Assembly: GCF_001949145.1 (NCBI RefSeq)
Contig: NW_019091418.1
Span: 1,508,961-1,572,960, forward strand
DNA length: 64,000 bases
Reading direction: 5' to 3'
Origin: Acanthaster planci
Lineage: Eukaryota > Echinodermata > Asteroidea > Valvatida > Acanthasteridae
Shown: in pieces, positions 62,701 to 64,000 of the stretch
Position numbering within the stretch: the stretch's first letter is position 1
Layout: each line of letters begins with the position of its first letter
Notes under the pieces: model-generated
Seen by the model: the letters and a program-made list of their open reading frames with translations, nothing else
The model's database searches: none
What the model was told of the DNA's origin: nothing
Translations under genes and position numbers: made by a program

Positions 62701-63405
62701 CTGACTCCACCCCTCTCAGACAGCTGTCAATCCCAATTTGTGCTTCCGCCGGTCAGCTCCCTGAGCGACACCAAGACCAAACACTACTCCACGGACTCTG
62801 TTCCTGCCATGCTGACCAGCAGAAGCAGCAGCAACAACAACCACCACCCTTTGCCGGTCAGCAAGGGTTTCTCCAACCAGTCCGTGGTCAGCCCGGACGT
62901 GGAGCTGGTCAGCCCCCAGCCGAGCCATGGGGTCTTGTCCAAATCACAACCCATCACCAATCCCCCCACTGACGTGGATTCGCCCAACTCGGCCAGCGGC
63001 AAGACCGAGCACCTGTACAACACCCACCCCAGGGTCATCACTGCCGTGTCGTCTGCTTACGCAGGCATGCCTTACGCCAGCTACGGACAATATTCCAACT
63101 TCCAACAGTATCCAAGTCCAGTCAACCTGGCCGCCCACCATGGATACCAAAGCAACCCCTACACAGACCACTACAAGAACTTCCGCAGTGCTCACGACAT
63201 GCCCATGGATCTGTCCTATAACAATGTCGGTAGCTATGCCAACATGTCCATCCTGCATGGCAACATGACCACAGGAGGAACTACCCACCCATACTACCAT
63301 GCTGCCAAGATGGGATATGCCACGGCACCCGAAACAAGTCTTCAAGTCATCCACGACAGAGGCTGCCTTGATGAAGCAACCAAGGCTTCCAATGCAAAAG
63401 TTTGA
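35688..63405 (+). CDS. NPAS3: bHLH-PAS transcription factor, trachealess/NPAS1/NPAS3 subfamily (whole gene, 11 exons proposed)
   Basis: Sequence-specific nuclear transcription factor. Family members dimerise with ARNT/Tango through HLH and PAS domains and bind TACGTG-type sites; Drosophila trachealess directs tracheal and salivary duct fate, and vertebrate NPAS1/3 act in neural development. Coding exons: 35688-35782, 39920-40179, 42001-42083, 42794-42883, 48642-48825, 53566-53678, 58090-58283, 59162-59268, 60178-60322, 60900-61024, 61997-63405. All introns are GT-AG and all phases agree, giving 2805 nt (934 residues plus stop), close to human NPAS3 length. Domains: bHLH about 36-92, PAS-A about 141-280, PAS-B about 318-424, disordered tail 440-934. 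The basic region [17 protein letters not shown] and the linker block ending VHIKSSGYK are near-identical to vertebrate NPAS3, and the tail carries NPAS3-like WDNPPNRE and DSMLTPP. Invertebrates usually have one gene for the whole NPAS1/NPAS3/trh group, so the symbol names the orthology group. Exon 1 is an inference; the rest is firm. Confidence 0.95.
35783..39919 (+). other. Intron 1 (4137 bp, inferred)
   Basis: GT-AG intron between the proposed first exon and the bHLH exon. Mostly AT-rich, with the candidate enhancer block at 38430-38900. Confidence 0.5.
38430..38900. promoter_or_regulatory. Candidate intronic enhancer upstream of the bHLH exon
   Basis: A GC-richer, repeat-free block about 1 kb before exon 2. 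It contains TCATTAAG and TAATTG (38781-38786) homeodomain-type words, CAATAA SOX-like words and GC-rich patches (gggccgtccgcgggccg). Stop codons in all frames argue against an exon. Composition-based inference. Confidence 0.35.
39920..40179 (+). CDS. NPAS3: Exon 2: bHLH domain (codons 32-119)
   Basis: Acceptor cattcccag|g and donor caag|gtgggt. It encodes the full DNA-binding and HLH region: basic segment [17 protein letters not shown] (37-53), helix 1 [13 protein letters not shown], loop [11 protein letters not shown], helix 2 [15 protein letters not shown]. Then comes GDPPW, a signature that follows the HLH in NPAS3 and trachealess. The basic residues contacting DNA and the ELAKxLPLP helix are intact. 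Compared with vertebrate NPAS3 the visible changes are conservative (Asn47 for Ser, Tyr for Phe at 54 and 56, Ile88 for Met). The exon after GDPPW is divergent, as usual for this linker. Phase in 2, phase out 1. Confidence 0.97.
40180..42000 (+). other. Intron 2 (1821 bp)
   Basis: Contains an (acatgt)n run near 40213, G- and C-runs at 41060-41130 and a gcggcgtaactag...gtccagggggcaaa word at 41150-41180 of the kind found at transposon ends. No element could be delimited. Confidence 0.8.
42001..42083 (+). CDS. NPAS3: Exon 3: start of PAS-A (codons 119-146)
   Basis: Acceptor ttgtatttttag|gt, donor cag|gtaaag. The peptide ends [18 protein letters not shown], which aligns with the NPAS3 segment SALAIEVFEAHLGSHILQ, including its exon end after HILQ. 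This is the pre-PAS helix and first strand region. Phase in 1, phase out 0. Confidence 0.95.
42084..42793 (+). other. Intron 3 (710 bp)
   Basis: GT-AG intron; nothing further recognised. A minus-strand open frame inside it shows no motif. Confidence 0.9.
42794..42883 (+). CDS. NPAS3: Exon 4: PAS-A core (codons 147-176)
   Basis: Acceptor cccatccag|gcc, donor cag|gtaagt. Thirty codons beginning [15 protein letters not shown] and ending [12 protein letters not shown], the conserved strands and helix of PAS-A (vertebrate SLDGFVFALNQEGKF...YLGLSQ). The exon begins and ends between codons, matching the vertebrate exon boundaries as I know them. Confidence 0.97.
45170..45767. other. Assembly gap (598 N)
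   Basis: Undetermined bases in intron 4. A hidden alternative exon here cannot be excluded, but the flanking exons join in phase without one. Confidence 1.
46080..46500. promoter_or_regulatory. Candidate regulatory block in intron 4 (first)
   Basis: GC-rich, with G- and C-runs and cag/gcagc-rich words around 46385-46410. No splice-flanked open frame. Weak inference from composition. Confidence 0.22.
47060..47440. promoter_or_regulatory. Candidate regulatory block in intron 4 (second)
   Basis: GC-richer unique-looking sequence including tgacctggggtcca (nuclear-receptor-like half sites) near 47180 and several CCATTA/TAATC words. No coding signal. Composition-based. Confidence 0.28.
48642..48825 (+). 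CDS. NPAS3: Exon 5: [17 protein letters not shown] block plus Ser-rich loop (codons 177-238)
   Basis: Acceptor ctcctcttcag|gtg, donor gaga|gtaagtc. Encodes [16 protein letters not shown] and [10 protein letters not shown], both diagnostic of NPAS1/3/trh, followed by a low-complexity Ser/Thr/Pro/Gly loop (about 207-237) where vertebrate NPAS3 also has a serine-rich insertion. Phase in 0, phase out 1. Preceded by the 5.8 kb intron that contains the second assembly gap. Confidence 0.97.
51640..52450. promoter_or_regulatory. Candidate enhancer in intron 5 with octamer site
   Basis: GC-richer block with a perfect POU octamer ATGCAAAT at 52186-52193, close to TAATGAG (about 52171), and flanking GC-rich words. 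Poly-C (around 51867) and poly-G (around 52146) tracts are present. Regulatory role is inferred. Confidence 0.33.
52930..53290. promoter_or_regulatory. Candidate enhancer in intron 5 with C/EBP-like and AP-1 sites
   Basis: ATTGCGCAAC at 53201-53210 matches the C/EBP palindrome at 9 of 10 bases; TGAGTCA at 53219-53225 is a perfect AP-1 site 8 bp further on. The block ends about 275 bp upstream of exon 6. Confidence 0.35.
53566..53678 (+). CDS. NPAS3: Exon 6: PAS-A end (codons 238-275)
   Basis: Acceptor gatctccacag|cc, donor aag|gtatca. Encodes [20 protein letters not shown] then GYK, almost identical to the vertebrate NPAS3 segment that closes PAS-A. The donor (gtatca) is weaker than its neighbours. 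Phase in 1, phase out 0. Confidence 0.97.
55910..56085 (+). repeat. Direct repeat, copy A
   Basis: caaatggtggagagcaaaac...gagataaacaa...gtgaccctaaaggcctgt...ccaaactaaatggct recurs in order at 56470-56600. Confidence 0.75.
56130..56265 (+). mobile_element. Non-LTR retrotransposon remnant
   Basis: Plus-strand peptide [20 protein letters not shown] then [11 protein letters not shown] corresponds to the 'YxxxIRPxxEYAAPVWxxxLT..Q...LExVQ' region after the catalytic core of non-LTR reverse transcriptases. Only about 40 codons remain. It is flanked by copies A and B of a direct repeat, suggesting nested insertion or duplication. Confidence 0.75.
56470..56600 (+). repeat. Direct repeat, copy B
   Basis: Diverged copy of 55910-56085: caatggggagggcagataaac, gagataaacaagttgc, gtgacccaaaggcctgtt, tcaaactaaatggct. 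Confidence 0.75.
57460..57712 (+). repeat. Dispersed repeat, copy 2 (intron 6)
   Basis: Diverged second copy of the element at 13168-13432, in the same orientation. It ends about 380 bp upstream of exon 7. No open frame or terminal repeats recognised. Confidence 0.75.
58090..58283 (+). CDS. NPAS3: Exon 7: PAS linker and start of PAS-B (codons 276-340)
   Basis: Acceptor gtctttgttgccaag|gtg, donor gccaa|gtaagt. It starts [12 protein letters not shown], as in vertebrate NPAS3 (VIHITGRLR...), contains [11 protein letters not shown] (NPAS3 HALPPPTINEV), then the first PAS-B strands, [18 protein letters not shown]. The acceptor uses AAG and the pyrimidine tract is poor, so this exon could be skipped or shifted in some transcripts. 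Phase in 0, phase out 2. Confidence 0.95.
58284..59161 (+). other. Intron 7 (878 bp)
   Basis: GT-AG intron. Near its end a tRNA-type B-box lies 80 bp from exon 8 (separate entry). Confidence 0.93.
59050..59125 (+). repeat. tRNA-like B-box remnant (SINE fragment)
   Basis: GGTTCGAATCC at 59073-59083 is a perfect RNA polymerase III B-box (GGTTCGANNCC) in the context of a tRNA 3' half. A T-run follows at 59103-59111. No A-box is seen, so only the right half is present. Confidence 0.5.
59162..59268 (+). CDS. NPAS3: Exon 8: PAS-B (codons 340-376)
   Basis: Acceptor tttgattgcag|a, donor gact|gtgagt. Encodes [20 protein letters not shown] then [11 protein letters not shown], matching the PAS-B helices and the (F/L)(I/L)HAED motif of the family. 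The stretch NCHCDLL at the junction replaces the usual HSHLDLL. Phase in 2, phase out 1. A small inverted-repeat element starts only 41 bp after the donor. Confidence 0.94.
59269..60177 (+). other. Intron 8 (909 bp)
   Basis: Carries the inverted-repeat element at 59310-59513 almost directly after the donor. Confidence 0.93.
59310..59513. mobile_element. MITE-like element with terminal inverted repeats
   Basis: Ends are exact inverted repeats tatccggttcgt (59310-59321) and acgaaccggata (59502-59513). Imperfect pairing extends inward through a gtgacgtcac/gtgacgaagtcac region. About 204 bp, with no open frame. Target-site duplication is not certain. Confidence 0.7.
60178..60322 (+). CDS. NPAS3: Exon 9: PAS-B C-terminal strands (codons 376-424)
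   Basis: Acceptor tccctttcag|tg, donor attag|gtagta. Encodes [29 protein letters not shown] and FINQVIRS, the PAS-B beta-sheet including the GGYxWxQ signature. Phase in 1, phase out 2. Confidence 0.96.
60323..60899 (+). other. Intron 9 (577 bp)
   Basis: GT-AG intron; nothing further recognised. The donor gtagta is weak. Confidence 0.93.
60900..61024 (+). CDS. NPAS3: Exon 10: post-PAS linker (codons 424-466)
   Basis: Acceptor tctcatatgccag|c, donor cccag|gtgaga. Begins [19 protein letters not shown], comparable to NPAS3 SNPEYKDTPMDIAQLPHLP, then an acidic, Ser-rich disordered stretch as in vertebrates. Phase in 2, phase out 1. Confidence 0.93.
61025..61996 (+). other. Intron 10 (972 bp)
   Basis: Contains the inverted-repeat element at 61052-61290, 27 bp after the donor. 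The open frame entering exon 11 from about 61939 is intron read-through. Confidence 0.93.
61052..61290. mobile_element. MITE with ~85-bp terminal inverted repeats
   Basis: The left end gggccaatttcatagaactg and the reverse complement of the right end (gggccaatttcatagagctg) match. Pairing continues through gcttaagcacaaa..., ccttgctt and ggttacca words for about 85 bp per arm. About 239 bp in total, non-coding, so probably non-autonomous. Target-site duplication is unclear. Confidence 0.85.
61997..63405 (+). CDS. NPAS3: Exon 11: C-terminal regulatory tail and stop (codons 466-934)
   Basis: Acceptor tatttgttcaag|at; stop TGA at 63403-63405. The exon is GC-richer than its surroundings and open for 469 codons. 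It starts with a Lys/Arg-rich stretch (469-516, core RMRKRK at 499-504) that is likely a nuclear-localisation signal, as in NPAS3. Next come cysteine pairs GCPGC (595-599) and CC...C (685, 686, 692), an [14 protein letters not shown] acidic/Ser block, and WDNPPNRE (643-650) and DSMLTPP (698-704), both recognisable in vertebrate NPAS3. The end is Tyr/Gln/Asn-rich (about 820-900) with PMDLS at 868-872, and the protein finishes ...NAKV. No known fold is expected; the region should carry activation or repression functions. The acceptor is only moderately pyrimidine-rich. Confidence 0.95.
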
Positions 63406-64000
63406 TGTTACCTACTTTTCTGGGTGACAAGATAGCTATTTCTCCCTCTTTTATAAGAGTGCACAGTCACAACTTGTAAGGAATAGAGTCCCTTGAAGGA
63501 GTGTTAGCAAAGACACAGTGATGGTATTCGTAAGGTTAGAGTTGGGAATTTGTAAGGAAAGCTAGTCAGCTTTTCATAATCAAGAATGAGAGGGGAAAAG
63601 GTAACCAAACCCATCTGTTTGGCTTTCATGTAACACTTTGTAGCTATCTTTGTCATGGGAAAACACAAAGAAAGGTGCTGGTGTACCAACCTATGACATT
63701 CGATCACACTGCCTAACAGTGCATAGCATTCAACCAATCATTAATTGCTTGTCACAAAACTCTGATGTAATGGTATCTTTTTCTTCTACAGTTCAGAAAC
63801 ATTCTTTGACATGGTGCCCCTGATTTATCAGCATGCCCTAGCAGCAATCATCTTTTGGCAACACACTCAAGCTGTAAAGTTATTACAGTCATTTCTTATT
63901 CCTAAAAAGTGCATAAGCGCTGTTTGAAATCCTGAGGAAGTTACAATAGGAAACAAATCAATTTTTTTTCTTTACAAGAAAGTCCTAGAATGATACTCCG
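63406..64000 (+). other. 3' untranslated region (partial)
   Basis: Sequence after the stop codon. No AATAAA or ATTAAA hexamer is visible before the window ends, so the transcript probably continues beyond it. No coding potential seen. Confidence 0.7.

Overview
The window is animal nuclear DNA with one recognisable protein-coding gene. That gene is split into at least ten, probably eleven, exons on the + strand, and its introns run from 0.6 to 5.8 kb. It encodes a bHLH-PAS transcription factor of the trachealess/NPAS1/NPAS3 subfamily. The background is AT-rich. It is full of ACATGTACATGTA runs, poly-C tracts, tRNA-derived SINEs, small inverted-repeat elements and decayed non-LTR retrotransposons. 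This suggests a marine invertebrate, most likely an echinoderm or related deuterostome. The species cannot be fixed from sequence alone. Two assembly gaps (15413-15596 and 45170-45767) are present.

Layout: 1 to about 35.2 kb holds no gene I can support. It contains repeats (SINE at 7.7-7.9 kb, tRNA-like element at 14.6 kb, reverse-transcriptase fragments near 18.3 kb and 32 kb), several hairpins, and stretches that look like non-coding regulatory DNA. One coding-like open frame with a poly(A) signal (19.0-19.4 kb, minus strand) is unassigned. From about 35.2 kb a GC-richer block with a TATA-like element leads to a probable first coding exon (35688-35782). Ten confident exons follow, from 39920 to the stop codon at 63403-63405. 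The 3'UTR runs off the window.

The exons join without a phase error into a 934-residue protein if the proposed first exon is right, or 902 complete codons without it. Domain order is basic region/HLH (about 36-92), PAS-A (about 141-280), PAS-B (about 318-424), then a long disordered tail encoded almost entirely by the last exon. The tail has a basic nuclear-localisation stretch, two short motifs shared with vertebrate NPAS3 ([15 protein letters not shown]) and a PMDLS motif of the type that binds the co-repressor CtBP. Proteins of this family pair with ARNT/Tango and bind TACGTG-like sites in nuclear DNA. The large introns and 5' flank contain GC-richer, motif-dense blocks that are candidate enhancers, as expected for a developmental regulator.

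I found no evidence of a new multi-gene system. The most useful non-obvious points are the phase-matched first exon, the PMDLS motif, two inverted-repeat elements inside introns 8 and 10, a dispersed repeat family shared by 13.2 kb and 57.5 kb, and several regulatory candidates.
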